NCBI GenBank assembly: GCA_049642465.1
Contig: JBAROV010000019.1
Coordinates: 1 to 64,000, forward strand
Direction of reading: 5' to 3'
Source: CAWDPQ01 sp049642465
GTDB lineage: Bacteria > Acidobacteriota > Vicinamibacteria > Vicinamibacterales > 2-12-FULL-66-21
DNA length: 64,000 nt
The notes under the pieces are model-generated. The model did not search any database and was not told where the DNA came from. It saw only the letters and a list, made by a program, of their open reading frames with translations. This document shows, piece after piece, positions 42,994 through 51,691 of this stretch (within the stretch, counting starts at the first letter, position 1; each line of letters starts with the position of its first letter). Both the position numbers and the translations under genes were made by a program.

Positions 42994-43938
42994 ATGCGAG
43001 ATCCGGTCGTCATCTTCAGCACGCAGTCGCCAATCGAAGCCAACGTGGTGAAAGGGCTGCTCGAAACTCACGGCATCCATGCCGCCGTTCGCTCGAGCAT
43101 GCCGCTGACGTCGTTCCCCATGTCAGTCCACGAGATGCACGTTCGCGTCAACCCAGACGATGCGGCGCGGGCGCGCCAGATTATCGACAGCCATCGCGAC
43201 GAACGAACGTCGGGCGATGTGTCGGGGGAAGTGTTCGAGCCGCTCGAGGAGGCCATCGGCTACCGCTTCAGAGACCGCGGGCTGCTCGAACATGCGTTGA
43301 CGCATCGATCGCGCGTTCACGAAGACGCGAGCGGCGGCGTGTTCGACAACGAGTCGCTGGAGTTTCTCGGGGACTCAATTCTCGGGTTCGCGATCGCCGA
43401 CATGCTGTTCAGGGAGTTTCCGCATCACAACGAGGGGCAGAAGTCGAAGCTCCGTGCGTCGATTGTTTCCGCCGCCTCGCTGGCCCGGCTGGGAGAGAAG
43501 ATCGATCTCGGTAGGTTCCTGATTCTTGGCCGTGGCGAAGAGAAGACGGGCGGACGCCGCAAGCTGGCACTGATCGCGGACTCGTACGAGGCACTCATCG
43601 CCGCGATTTACCTCGACGGCGGGATTGAACCCGCACGCGCGTTCGTCGAACGGCAGTTTTCCGACCTGATTGCGGAGGCGCGCCGCCGCGGCGCGGAGGC
43701 AGCCTTCACGGAAGACTACAAGTCGGCGCTGCAGGAATGGCTTCAGTCAAACGATCGCGGACTCCCGGTCTATCGGCTGATCGCAGAGATTGGGCCGGCC
43801 CATCACCGGCGCTTCGAAGTCGAAGTGCTGGTCGGCGGCGTGGCTGTTTCACGGGCGGAAGGGAAGAGCAAGAAGGCCGCCGCGCAGTCAGCGGCGAGAT
43901 TGGCCCTGGAACGACTCAAGGTCAGTCAATCTCGATAA
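42994..43938 (+). CDS. rnc: Ribonuclease III with N-terminal DUF2007 domain
   Basis: A 314-residue protein, about 85 residues longer than typical RNase III. Residues 1-70 match DUF2007 (Val-Val-Ile-Phe-Ser-Thr-Gln-Ser-Pro-Ile-Glu-Ala-Asn-Val-Val-Lys-Gly-Leu-Leu-Glu, then Val-Arg-Val-Asn-Pro-Asp-Asp-Ala-Ala-Arg-Ala), a ferredoxin-like domain of unknown role. The RNase III domain follows: signature Asn-Glu-Ser-Leu-Glu-Phe-Leu-Gly-Asp-Ser-Ile-Leu keeps both Glu and the Asp of the active site, and Leu-Ile-Ala-Asp-Ser-Tyr-Glu-Ala keeps the second acidic pair. A dsRBD ends the protein. It cleaves double-stranded RNA. No stop or frameshift separates the domains. Overlaps the convergent ATPase gene by 17 bases. 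Confidence 0.92.
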   Translation: MRDPVVIFSTQSPIEANVVKGLLETHGIHAAVRSSMPLTSFPMSVHEMHVRVNPDDAARARQIIDSHRDERTSGDVSGEVFEPLEEAIGYRFRDRGLLEHALTHRSRVHEDASGGVFDNESLEFLGDSILGFAIADMLFREFPHHNEGQKSKLRASIVSAASLARLGEKIDLGRFLILGRGEEKTGGRRKLALIADSYEALIAAIYLDGGIEPARAFVERQFSDLIAEARRRGAEAAFTEDYKSALQEWLQSNDRGLPVYRLIAEIGPAHHRRFEVEVLVGGVAVSRAEGKSKKAAAQSAARLALERLKVSQSR

Positions 43939-45112
43939 TCCCCCACGACTTTTCCCGGTCACCCTCGCCAGGCGTCGATCCGGCCATCGCGAGCGCCGGC
44001 TCGGCATGTGGTAACCGCGCCATGACGTAGCTGTGCACCTCCTGGGTGACGTCCTCTTCAGTCGGGGGAGCCGGGCGGCAGTGGAGACGGACCCAAAGCC
44101 TCAGCATCGGGTCGGCAAAGCTGTACCGTTTCTGGCGTGACACGATGAGATCCACGTCTTCGAGCCAGGACAGATAGTCCTTTGTCGAGCCGGGCGTGCG
44201 CCGGAGCCGCTGCGCGATCTCGGTGAGAGTGAGCGGCTCGTGTTCGGCGAGCACTTCGAGAATCGCCTTCAGCGCGCCGTATCCGCGGGCGCGGTGGAGA
44301 CGCAGTTCGTAGCAATACCGGCACAGTGCCGTGAGCTGTCCACCTGGCGCGATGAGCGCGGCCAGGGCGCTCACCGGATCCGCACTGCCGCGGGAGGCCA
44401 GCGTCGCGGCGGTCTCCGCGATCAGCCGCGAGTACGCGGGACGACCGTCGGCGAGAACCTGGACCAGGCGCGACAGTTCGTCGCGTGCGTGATCGTCTTC
44501 GTCCTCGCTGAACGTACCTCCTCGAATCTGGCCGGCGGGAAGCGTGGCGCGGACTTCGGCGGCGGTGAGCGGGGCGACATGAATGATCTCGAACTGCGGC
44601 GGCGCGTCGCGCAGCAGGCGATGGGCCCGTGCCGTGTAACGCGTCGTCAGAACGAAACGGTTGCCGCTCGATACGAGCGCCGAGACCAGGTCGCGAAGTA
44701 CGCTTCGCAGTCCGGGGAAACTCTCAAACGTCCGCAGCTCGAGGAATTCGTCGAGCAAGAACGTGGCGGGTGCGTCGTTGGCGCCGCGTGCGGTGTCAAG
44801 AAACGCCAGGGTCGCGTCGAAGGCATCTCGGGCGCCCGCTTCGCCGGGCGGCGCGGCGCCGTACGGATGCGCCTGGAAGGGAGAGGCCTCGCGGACCGCT
44901 TTCAGAAAACGTTCGGGCGTCGTCGCGACGCGCTCGACGTCCACGTACTGGCTCGCAGCGCGTCCGATGAGATCTCGGAGCCGGAGCAGCACCGATGTGC
45001 GGCCGGTTCCGCATCCGCCGAGGACAATGGGAATGCGGGGGCCGTTGCCGGCGGATCCGTCGAGCGCAGTGAGCAGCCGTCGTTCGAGCGACGGGCGTTC
45101 TGGAATCATCAT
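43922..45112 (-). CDS. AAA-type ATPase with winged-helix tail and degenerate Walker A
   Basis: A 396-residue protein of the archaeal-type ATPase (pfam01637-like) group. The P-loop region near residue 30 reads Leu-Gly-Gly-Cys-Gly-Thr-Gly-Arg-Thr-Ser: the invariant Lys is Arg (CGC codon). Walker B (Phe-Leu-Leu-Asp-Glu) near residue 120 is intact, and Thr-Thr-Arg-Tyr (sensor region) follows. Residues about 305-370 are a winged helix (Leu-Thr-Glu-Ile-Ala-Gln-Arg-Leu) ending Phe-Ala-Asp-Pro-Met-Leu-Arg-Leu-Trp. The start overlaps the HutU stop by 4 bases, so the gene is coupled to histidine degradation; a regulatory role is inferred. Nucleotide binding needs testing. Confidence 0.75.
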   Translation of the reverse strand: MMIPERPSLERRLLTALDGSAGNGPRIPIVLGGCGTGRTSVLLRLRDLIGRAASQYVDVERVATTPERFLKAVREASPFQAHPYGAAPPGEAGARDAFDATLAFLDTARGANDAPATFLLDEFLELRTFESFPGLRSVLRDLVSALVSSGNRFVLTTRYTARAHRLLRDAPPQFEIIHVAPLTAAEVRATLPAGQIRGGTFSEDEDDHARDELSRLVQVLADGRPAYSRLIAETAATLASRGSADPVSALAALIAPGGQLTALCRYCYELRLHRARGYGALKAILEVLAEHEPLTLTEIAQRLRRTPGSTKDYLSWLEDVDLIVSRQKRYSFADPMLRLWVRLHCRPAPPTEEDVTQEVHSYVMARLPHAEPALAMAGSTPGEGDREKSWGIIEID

Positions 45113-46818
45113 CGGTCCGCCCCTCCTGTTTCGCGTGGGGAAGGCGGTGTAGTTGAGTGCGGTGACGCCATCGGCATATCGATTCTTGCACGGCGGGCCG
45201 TGTCGACGGCCTCGGGATAACCTGCGTCTGCGTGTCGCACGACACCCAGCCCGGGGTCGCAGGTGAGTACTCGTTGCAGTTTCTCGTCCGCTTCTCGACT
45301 GCCGTCAGCGATGATGACCATCCCTGCGTGCAGCGAGAAGCCGATACCGACGCCGCCGCCGTGATGCACGGACACCCACGTCGCACCAGACGAGGTGTTC
45401 AACAGCGCATTGAGGACCGGCCAGTCGGCGATTGCATCGCTCCCGTCGCGCATGCCTTCCGTCTCGCGATAGGGGGAAGCCACCGACCCGGCGTCGAGAT
45501 GATCGCGCCCGATGACGATGGGCGCCTTCACCGCGCCGCGACGAACGAGATCGTTCAGCGCCAGGCCGAATCGAGCGCGATCGCCGTAGCCGAGCCAGAA
45601 GATTCGCGCGGGGAGGCCCTGAAACGCGACCCGCTCCCGCGCGAGGCGAATCCAGCGCGTCAAGGCAGCATCCTGCGAGAACATCTGCAGCGCAAGGTCA
45701 TCGGTTGCGTGGATGTCGGCCGGGTCGCCTGAGAGGGCAACCCAGCGGAACGGACCCTTGCCGGTGCAGAAGAGCGGGCGGATGTACTCGGGGACGAATC
45801 CTGGAATGTCGAAGGCGTTTGCCACCCCGGCTTTTTGCGCCTGTGCACGAATGTTGTTGCCGTAATCAAACACCACGGCGCCGCGGCGCTGCAATTCAAG
45901 CATGGCGGTGACGTGCGTGGCCATCGAGTCCATCGCGCGCCGGATGTATTCGTCGGGGTGCGCGCGTCTCAGCACGTCGGCTTCAGCGACGGGCACGCCG
46001 GCCGGCACGTACCCGGCCAGCGCATCGTGCGCCGAGGTCTGATCGGTGACGATGTCGGGCGTGAACCCACGGCGGACGATTTCAGGGAGCACTTCTGCCG
46101 CATTGCCCTCGAGTGCGATGGAGCGGGCGACGCCGTCGCGCTGCCAACTCTCGATTCGCGCCAGCGCGGTTCCGAGGTCGCTGCAGCGCTCGTCAACATA
46201 TCTGGTCGCGAGGCGGCGCACGATGCGCTGCGCATCCACCTCGATAACAAGTGCAATGCCGCCATTCATGGTGACGGCGAGCGGTTGCGCGCCGCCCATG
46301 CCGCCGAGTCCGGCCGTGACGGTCACGCGTCCCGAGAGGTTATTGCCAAAGTGACGCTGGCCAACGGAGGCGAGCGTTTCGTAGGTCCCCTGAAGAATTC
46401 CCTGTGTGCCGATATAGATCCAGCTGCCGGCCGTCATCTGGCCGTACATGGTCAGCCCGCGATCTTCAAGATCCCGGAAGCGATCCCATGTGGCCCAGGC
46501 CGGGACGATGAGAGCGTTGGCAATCACCACCCGCGGCGCCCAGGGATGCGTGCGGAATACGGCGACCGGCTTGCCAGACTGCACGACGAGCGTTTCGTCG
46601 TGATCCAGCCGGCGCAAGGTGGCGACGATGGCGTCGAAAGCCGCCCAGCTGCGGGCTGCGCGTCCGGATCCGCCGTACACGACGAGATCGTCCGGGCGCT
46701 CGGCCACCTCGGGGTCGAGGTTGTTCATCAGCATTCGGAGCGCGGCCTCCTGAGGCCAGCCCTTGCACGTGATCGTCGCGCCGCGAGGCGCGCTGACTTG
46801 CCGGCTGAGGAGGCTCAT
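45109..46818 (-). CDS. hutU: Urocanate hydratase
   Basis: A 569-residue protein of normal length (about 555-570). The NAD-binding motif Gly-Leu-Gly-Gly-Met-Gly-Gly-Ala-Gln is at about residues 171-179, Asp-Tyr-Gly-Asn-Asn near 320, and the Cys-containing block Arg-Pro-Leu-Phe-Cys-Thr-Gly-Lys-Gly-Pro-Phe-Arg-Trp near 350. It converts urocanate to imidazolone propionate, the second step of histidine degradation. A 114-base gap with its own promoter separates it from hutH upstream, and a downstream AAA gene overlaps its stop by 4 bases. Confidence 0.96.
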   Translation of the reverse strand: MSLLSRQVSAPRGATITCKGWPQEAALRMLMNNLDPEVAERPDDLVVYGGSGRAARSWAAFDAIVATLRRLDHDETLVVQSGKPVAVFRTHPWAPRVVIANALIVPAWATWDRFRDLEDRGLTMYGQMTAGSWIYIGTQGILQGTYETLASVGQRHFGNNLSGRVTVTAGLGGMGGAQPLAVTMNGGIALVIEVDAQRIVRRLATRYVDERCSDLGTALARIESWQRDGVARSIALEGNAAEVLPEIVRRGFTPDIVTDQTSAHDALAGYVPAGVPVAEADVLRRAHPDEYIRRAMDSMATHVTAMLELQRRGAVVFDYGNNIRAQAQKAGVANAFDIPGFVPEYIRPLFCTGKGPFRWVALSGDPADIHATDDLALQMFSQDAALTRWIRLARERVAFQGLPARIFWLGYGDRARFGLALNDLVRRGAVKAPIVIGRDHLDAGSVASPYRETEGMRDGSDAIADWPVLNALLNTSSGATWVSVHHGGGVGIGFSLHAGMVIIADGSREADEKLQRVLTCDPGLGVVRHADAGYPEAVDTARRARIDMPMASPHSTTPPSPRETGGADR

Positions 46819-46884
46819 GTTCGAGTGACGATCGATCGGTCGCAGGGTGTCAGCGCACGAAACCTTGGCGCGCTGAAGGTAAGC

Positions 46885-46913
46885 AATCTAAAAACGATCG
46901 CTCGCGTTGTCAA
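46885..46913 (-). promoter_or_regulatory. Sigma-70-type promoter for hutU
   Basis: Read on the minus strand, TTGACA (46913-46908) is a perfect -35, followed after exactly 17 bases by TAGATT (46890-46885), four of six matches to -10. The distance to the hutU start is about 65 bases. It lies between hutH and hutU and could drive hutU independently of hutH. A short AT-rich inverted repeat (46917-46932) lies just after the hutH stop and may weakly mark its end. Confidence 0.55.
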
Positions 46914-46932
46914 ACTGAAATTGAAAAATTTC

Positions 46933-48453
46933 TTACTTGACTTCTTGCGCGCAGGAGGTCTCCAAACTTCCATCAACAATCATCGCAGCGATTCGCTCGA
47001 TGTCGGGCGCCGGCGGACGATCGCCGGCAAGGTGCGGCACCGCCGCACGCACGTAGGCGTGCACGCGCTGCAGCCGGGGTGACGTGGCAAGGGGTGCGAG
47101 GAGGTCGATCGCCTGGCATGCGCACAGGATCTCGACCGCAATCACGCGCGACGCGAGCGCGACCGCGCGCTCGGCCTTCAACGCGGCCCCCATGCTCATG
47201 CTGACATGGTCTTCGCGGTTCGCTGACGTGGGAATCGTGTCCACGCTCGCGGGATGCGCGAGTGTTTTGATCTCGGACACCAGCGCGGCCGCCGTCACCT
47301 GCGCCATCATGTAGCCGGACTGGAGCCCGCTCGCCGGTGTGAGGAACGCCGGCAGCTCGCTCAGGGCGGGATTGACCAGCCGATCGGAGCGTCGCTCGCT
47401 GATCGTGGCGAGCTGCGCCGCCGCGATGACCAGAAAGTCGGCCGCCATCGCGACCGGCGCGCCATGGAAGTTGCCGCCGGACACGATCTCGTCAGCCTCC
47501 GCGAACACCATGGGATTGTCCGTCGCTGCATTGGCTTCAACCGTCAACGTTGTGGCGACAAACGCGAAGGCGTCGCGGGCCGCACCGTGCACCTGGGGCG
47601 CACAGCGCAAGGAATAGGCGTCCTGCACGCGTCCACAGTGCTCGTGCGACTTGTTGATATCGCTCCCTTCGAGGAGCCAGCGGAGATTCGCGGCCGAGAT
47701 GGATTGCCCGCGGTGGGGTCGAGCGGCATGAATTCGGGACTCGAACGGATGGATCGAACCTCGGAGCGCATCGACGGACAGCGCGACTGCCAGGTCGGCC
47801 GCGCGCCCGAGCCGCTCGGCGGTCTGGAGCGCGAGCGCCGCGATCGCCACCGACGGCTGCGTGCCGTTGATGAGCGCGAGGCCCTCCTTTGGTCCGAGCT
47901 GCACCGGCTCGATGCCAGCCGCACGCAGCGCCGCGTGCCCGGGGAGCCACGTCGCCGAGCCGCCGACAGATGCTTCGCCTTCCCCAATCAGTACCAGCGC
48001 CAGATGCGCCAGCGGCGCAAGATCGCCGCTTGCCCCGACCGAACCTCGACTCGGGACCTTGGGGTGCACGCCGCGATTCAGCATCTCGAGGAGCCGCTCG
48101 AGCGTGTCGCGCCGGATGCCGGAAAACCCTTTCGCCAGCACGTTCGCGCGCAGCGCCATCGTCGCCCGCACGACCGGCGTTGACAGCGGTTCGCCGACGC
48201 CGGCCGCATGACTGCGCAGCAGATTGATCTGGAGGTGATCGAGCGCCTCGCGCGGCACTGCCGTTTCCGCGAGCGCACCAAAACCGGTATTGATGCCGTA
48301 GACCGGTTCGTCCCCCTGCGCTTTGCGATCGACGACCGCGCGGGCACGATCGACGCGCTCGGCGGCGTCGGGCGCGAGCGCAATCGGTTCGCGTCCGTCG
48401 GCAATCGCCGCGACGTCGGCGAGCGTAAGAGACGAACCATTCAGAACGATCAT
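46933..48453 (-). CDS. hutH: Histidine ammonia-lyase
   Basis: A 506-residue enzyme of normal length. The MIO cofactor triad Ala-Ser-Gly lies in Gly-Ser-Val-Gly-Ala-Ser-Gly-Asp-Leu-Ala-Pro-Leu near residue 142, and Tyr-Gly-Ile-Asn-Thr-Gly-Phe-Gly near residue 53 forms the inner loop. Asn-Gly-Thr-Gln and Tyr-Ser-Leu-Arg-Cys-Ala-Pro-Gln-Val-His-Gly also match. It deaminates histidine to urocanate. The start is 45 bases from the divergent purA gene. Downstream hutI, hutG or hutF are not in this window, so the pathway is completed elsewhere or not at all. Confidence 0.96.
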   Translation of the reverse strand: MIVLNGSSLTLADVAAIADGREPIALAPDAAERVDRARAVVDRKAQGDEPVYGINTGFGALAETAVPREALDHLQINLLRSHAAGVGEPLSTPVVRATMALRANVLAKGFSGIRRDTLERLLEMLNRGVHPKVPSRGSVGASGDLAPLAHLALVLIGEGEASVGGSATWLPGHAALRAAGIEPVQLGPKEGLALINGTQPSVAIAALALQTAERLGRAADLAVALSVDALRGSIHPFESRIHAARPHRGQSISAANLRWLLEGSDINKSHEHCGRVQDAYSLRCAPQVHGAARDAFAFVATTLTVEANAATDNPMVFAEADEIVSGGNFHGAPVAMAADFLVIAAAQLATISERRSDRLVNPALSELPAFLTPASGLQSGYMMAQVTAAALVSEIKTLAHPASVDTIPTSANREDHVSMSMGAALKAERAVALASRVIAVEILCACQAIDLLAPLATSPRLQRVHAYVRAAVPHLAGDRPPAPDIERIAAMIVDGSLETSCAQEVK

Positions 48454-48498
48454 TGATTATTGGCAGGGGCGCAGCGGCAACGCAGGTAGAATACTGCA

Positions 48499-49794
48499 TT
48501 GATGAACATCGCAGTACTGGGCGCACAGTGGGGGGACGAAGGCAAAGGGAAGATCGTTGACCTGCTGACGCGGCACTTTTCGATCGTCGCCAGGTATCAG
48601 GGAGGGCACAACGCCGGACACACCGTGTACGCCGCGGGAAAGAAGTTCGTGCTGCGTTTGCTGCCATCTGGAATTCTGCACGACGGCATTACCTGCGTGA
48701 TTGGCAACGGTCTCGTCGTGGATCCTCAGGCGCTCTTCGCGGAGATAGACGAGATCTCTGCGGCTGGCATCGCGGTTGGCAATCGGCTGGTGATCAGCGA
48801 CAAGGCGCACTTGATCCTTCCCTACCATCGTGAGCTCGAACTGCTCAGTGAAGCTCGCCGCGGCGAACGTCGGATTGGGACGACGTCGCGAGGCATCGGA
48901 CCGGCCTACGAAGACAAGATCGCGCGCCGCGGGGTGCGCGTGGGCGATCTCGCGAACACCGACTCGCTGGCCGAGGCCGTTCAGCACAACGTCGCCGCCC
49001 GCAATCGGCTCATTGCTGATTCAACGATGGACTGGCGTCAAGTGATTGACGACCTGACCAGGGCGTGGGCACGGATGTCGCCGTGGGTCACTGACGTGTC
49101 GCTCTTTCTTCAGCGCGCTCGTGAAGCAGGCCGATCGATCATGTTCGAAGGGGCGCAGGGCACGTTGCTCGATATCGACCACGGCACCTACCCGTACGTC
49201 ACCTCGTCGAACGCGACGGTGGGCGGCGTTTGCACCGGCCTGGGTGTTGGCCCGAAAGCGATCGACGGCGTCCTCGGCGTGGCGAAGGCGTACACGACGC
49301 GCGTCGGCGAGGGGCCGCTGCCAACGGAGTTGACCGGGGAAATCGGAAATCGACTGCGCGAGACGGGCCAGGAGTTTGGTGCCGTCACCGGACGACCGCG
49401 TCGCTGTGGTTGGTACGATGCAGTCGCCGTGCGCTACGCCGTGCGCGTCAACGGACTCGACGCGCTTGCGCTCACGAAACTGGATGTCTTGGATGGCCTG
49501 GGTGAACTGAAGGTCTGCACCGCCTATCGCTGCCGCGGTGCGACGCTGAGCGAAATGCCCGGCGACCTTTCACAACTGGCGGCGTGCGAGCCGGTCTACG
49601 AAACGATTCCAGGCTGGACCTCTCCAGCAGCGGGGGTTCGCGATTTCGACAAGCTGCCGCTCGAGGCGCGTTCGTACATCGGACGCCTGGAGGAAATCAC
49701 CGGCGTGCCGGCAGCCGTGATCTCAACTGGCTCGGCGCGTGAAGACACCATCATCCGCGATCGATCAGTAGCGGCGCGCTGGTTCGCTGATTAG
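48499..49794 (+). CDS. purA: Adenylosuccinate synthetase
   Basis: A 431-residue enzyme of normal length. It opens with Val-Leu-Gly-Ala-Gln-Trp-Gly-Asp-Glu-Gly-Lys-Gly-Lys-Ile-Val-Asp, the GTP-binding signature with the catalytic Asp, then Gly-Gly-His-Asn-Ala-Gly-His-Thr with the catalytic His. Gly-Pro-Ala-Tyr-Glu-Asp-Lys and Phe-Glu-Gly-Ala-Gln-Gly-Thr-Leu-Leu-Asp-Ile-Asp-His-Gly-Thr also fit. It condenses IMP and aspartate with GTP on the way to AMP. A TAGAAT element lies 10 bases before the ATG and would give an almost leaderless transcript. Confidence 0.97.
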   Translation: MMNIAVLGAQWGDEGKGKIVDLLTRHFSIVARYQGGHNAGHTVYAAGKKFVLRLLPSGILHDGITCVIGNGLVVDPQALFAEIDEISAAGIAVGNRLVISDKAHLILPYHRELELLSEARRGERRIGTTSRGIGPAYEDKIARRGVRVGDLANTDSLAEAVQHNVAARNRLIADSTMDWRQVIDDLTRAWARMSPWVTDVSLFLQRAREAGRSIMFEGAQGTLLDIDHGTYPYVTSSNATVGGVCTGLGVGPKAIDGVLGVAKAYTTRVGEGPLPTELTGEIGNRLRETGQEFGAVTGRPRRCGWYDAVAVRYAVRVNGLDALALTKLDVLDGLGELKVCTAYRCRGATLSEMPGDLSQLAACEPVYETIPGWTSPAAGVRDFDKLPLEARSYIGRLEEITGVPAAVISTGSAREDTIIRDRSVAARWFAD

Positions 49795-49806
49795 ACCGAG
49801 GGTGGT

Positions 49807-50511
49807 TTAGGCCCTGTTCCGCGAACCGAATCGCTCGACAGCCGCCGCGTCCGCATCGATGAATTCGACGCCGGCACGATAACGGGGCGCCGACGACGGC
49901 TGCGGCAGCTCGAATTTCGCCCACGCCACGGCGCCGCGGAACCGCATGACGAAATCATCGTGTGGGATGCTGACACGCACCTTCTGATTCGGCCGCAGAA
50001 TCGTGGACGAAAGCACCTGCGCCCCACAAGTCGAGAGATCGACAACGTTCACGGGATTCCCATCCAGCTGAATCTCCACACCCTGGCGAATGCGCATTCG
50101 CGGTGCCCGCCGTGTGCCGTGCCAGTCGAGGTGCCGCGGTTCGGGCGCGCTGGACGCCGGCGGGACGACGAGTCCGGCTCCGGCAAACGCTGCCGCCGGA
50201 GCAGCCGCTTCAATGGCGGACGGCTTGGCCACTTGTCGGACGTAATCCCCGGTATGGGACATCACCCGGACTTCGGCATTGGCAAGTTGCGGGTCCGTCT
50301 TGATTCGATTGATCAGCGCGGCTCCTCTCGGCGTGGCGGCGAACAAACGCTCGAGCACGATGAGGTCCGGTTTATTTGCGAGAATAGCCTGGAGCGCCTG
50401 AATGGGTTCCGTGTCTGCGAATGTGAGGATGTTCCCTTCGTCTGCGAGACGTTCGCGCAGAGCGGGCATGAGGTTGGAGGCGGCGATAACCACCGCGGAC
50501 GACGGCATCAA
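49807..50511 (-). CDS. Receiver-like plus PilZ domain protein
   Basis: A 234-residue protein. Residues about 5-90 resemble a receiver domain, but the phospho-acceptor position reads Leu-Ile-Val-Leu-Glu-Arg-Leu-Phe, with Glu in place of Asp, so it is a pseudo-receiver. A PilZ domain (about 130-225) keeps the Arg-Arg-x-x-Arg-Met-Arg-Ile-Arg motif and Asp-Leu-Ser-x-x-Gly, both used for cyclic di-GMP binding. A Pro/Ala-rich linker joins them. It is a likely c-di-GMP effector without phosphorelay control. It is convergent with purA and divergent from the HAD gene. Confidence 0.8.
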   Translation of the reverse strand: MMPSSAVVIAASNLMPALRERLADEGNILTFADTEPIQALQAILANKPDLIVLERLFAATPRGAALINRIKTDPQLANAEVRVMSHTGDYVRQVAKPSAIEAAAPAAAFAGAGLVVPPASSAPEPRHLDWHGTRRAPRMRIRQGVEIQLDGNPVNVVDLSTCGAQVLSSTILRPNQKVRVSIPHDDFVMRFRGAVAWAKFELPQPSSAPRYRAGVEFIDADAAAVERFGSRNRA

Positions 50512-50585
50512 ATGAGTCTATCAAACTCTTCAGTCTGTCCAGCCGCCTGTGCCGTCGAAATCGCGGCTCCAGCGGCGGCAAAATC

Positions 50586-51296
50586 GTGATGACCCGCGCG
50601 GTCCTGTTCGATCTCGACGACACGCTCTTCGATCACCGCCGCAGCTCCGCGGACGCACTGCGGCGCGTACAGAACGCCCATGCCTGCTTTCGCGACGTGC
50701 CGTTTGCGGACTTCGAGCGGCAACACGCGAAGTTTCTCGAAGAGATGCACCTCTCGGTCGTCAGTGGCCGGCTCGATCTGGACGAAGCCCGGCGCGAACG
50801 GTTCCGCCGGCTGTTCGACTCGTTCGGGATGAGCGCCGCAGACGAGACCTGCGCCGCGGCGGCAACCCAGTACCGAAGCGCGTATCTGGCGGCGCGGAGG
50901 GCCATGGATGGCGCGGAGGCACTGCTGCCTGCGGTGCGGCAGCATGCACCCGTGGGGATCGTCTCGAACAACATCCTGCAGGAACAGAAAGAAAAACTGG
51001 AGTTCTGCCGGCTGGCGGTCCACGTGGACGTGCTGGTGGTATCGGAAGTGGCGGGTGTGTCGAAACCCGAACCGGAGATTTTCCAGATTGCGCTGGACGC
51101 GCTTCGGGTCCGCGCGGAAGAGGCCGTGATGGTCGGCGACTCCTGGGACGCCGATGTCGTTGGGGCGCGTCGCTGCGGCATCCGCGCGATCTGGTTCAAC
51201 CCGCTGCGTCTGCCGTGCCCGGAACCCGAGCGGGGAGTGCCCGAGCTGCACGCGTTCGTGCCGACCGCAACGGTCGTGAAGCTGCTGGTGAACTAG
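50586..51296 (+). CDS. HAD-family hydrolase
   Basis: A 236-residue phosphatase-like protein with the catalytic motif Asp-Leu-Asp-Asp-Thr-Leu-Phe-Asp near residue 9, motif II Val-Ser-Asn-Asn near residue 127, motif III Lys-Pro-Glu-Pro-Glu and motif IV Val-Gly-Asp-Ser-Trp-Asp-Ala-Asp near residue 186. The helical cap between motif I and II (about 20-105) is of the C1 type. Substrate is not predictable. Its last four bases overlap the convergent YtxJ gene. It has no detectable strong Shine-Dalgarno. Confidence 0.88.
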   Translation: MMTRAVLFDLDDTLFDHRRSSADALRRVQNAHACFRDVPFADFERQHAKFLEEMHLSVVSGRLDLDEARRERFRRLFDSFGMSAADETCAAAATQYRSAYLAARRAMDGAEALLPAVRQHAPVGIVSNNILQEQKEKLEFCRLAVHVDVLVVSEVAGVSKPEPEIFQIALDALRVRAEEAVMVGDSWDADVVGARRCGIRAIWFNPLRLPCPEPERGVPELHAFVPTATVVKLLVN

Positions 51297-51637
51297 TTCG
51301 TGAGCGCGCGCGCGAGTTCGTCGGCGGTGATCCGGAAGTGGGACGCTTTCCACACCGGCCGGCCGTGACGTAGCAAAATCGCTTGCGGTGTCTCGTGGCG
51401 CACGCCGAGGCGCGTGGCAGCCTCGTCGGAAATCCCGCGGTGGCTCTGCACCGTGATCATCTTGTACGCAGCCTCACGGTCCGCATTCCGCTCGAGATGC
51501 GCCTGAAGCTCGTCGAGGGCTTCCCAGCTGATGCCGCACGTACGGCTGTGCTTGAAAAGCAACACCGGGCGTTCGCAGGATTCCGCGATCGCCTCCTCGA
51601 GCATTCGGAGGTCCGACAGGGGCGTAATCTTCGACAT
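51293..51637 (-). CDS. ytxJ: YtxJ-type bacillithiol-system redox protein
   Basis: A 114-residue thioredoxin-like protein (DUF2847). The active-site region Phe-Lys-His-Ser-Arg-Thr-Cys-Gly-Ile-Ser near residue 33 has a single Cys, typical of monothiol bacilliredoxins that remove bacillithiol from proteins. Glu-Thr-Pro-Gln-Ala-Ile-Leu-Leu is the cis-Pro strand. Such proteins mark organisms that make bacillithiol; no biosynthesis gene is in this window. It overlaps the convergent HAD gene by four bases. Confidence 0.85.
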   Translation of the reverse strand: MSKITPLSDLRMLEEAIAESCERPVLLFKHSRTCGISWEALDELQAHLERNADREAAYKMITVQSHRGISDEAATRLGVRHETPQAILLRHGRPVWKASHFRITADELARALTN

Positions 51638-51691
51638 TGGGGAACTTCGATTGTACTACACGCGAGCGTGCACGCTGCCTCAGCAGAGCGA

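Noticed and set aside
45835..47082. Long plus-strand frame of 415 codons
   Set aside because: Antisense to hutU; crosses the hutU promoter region and has no ribosome site.
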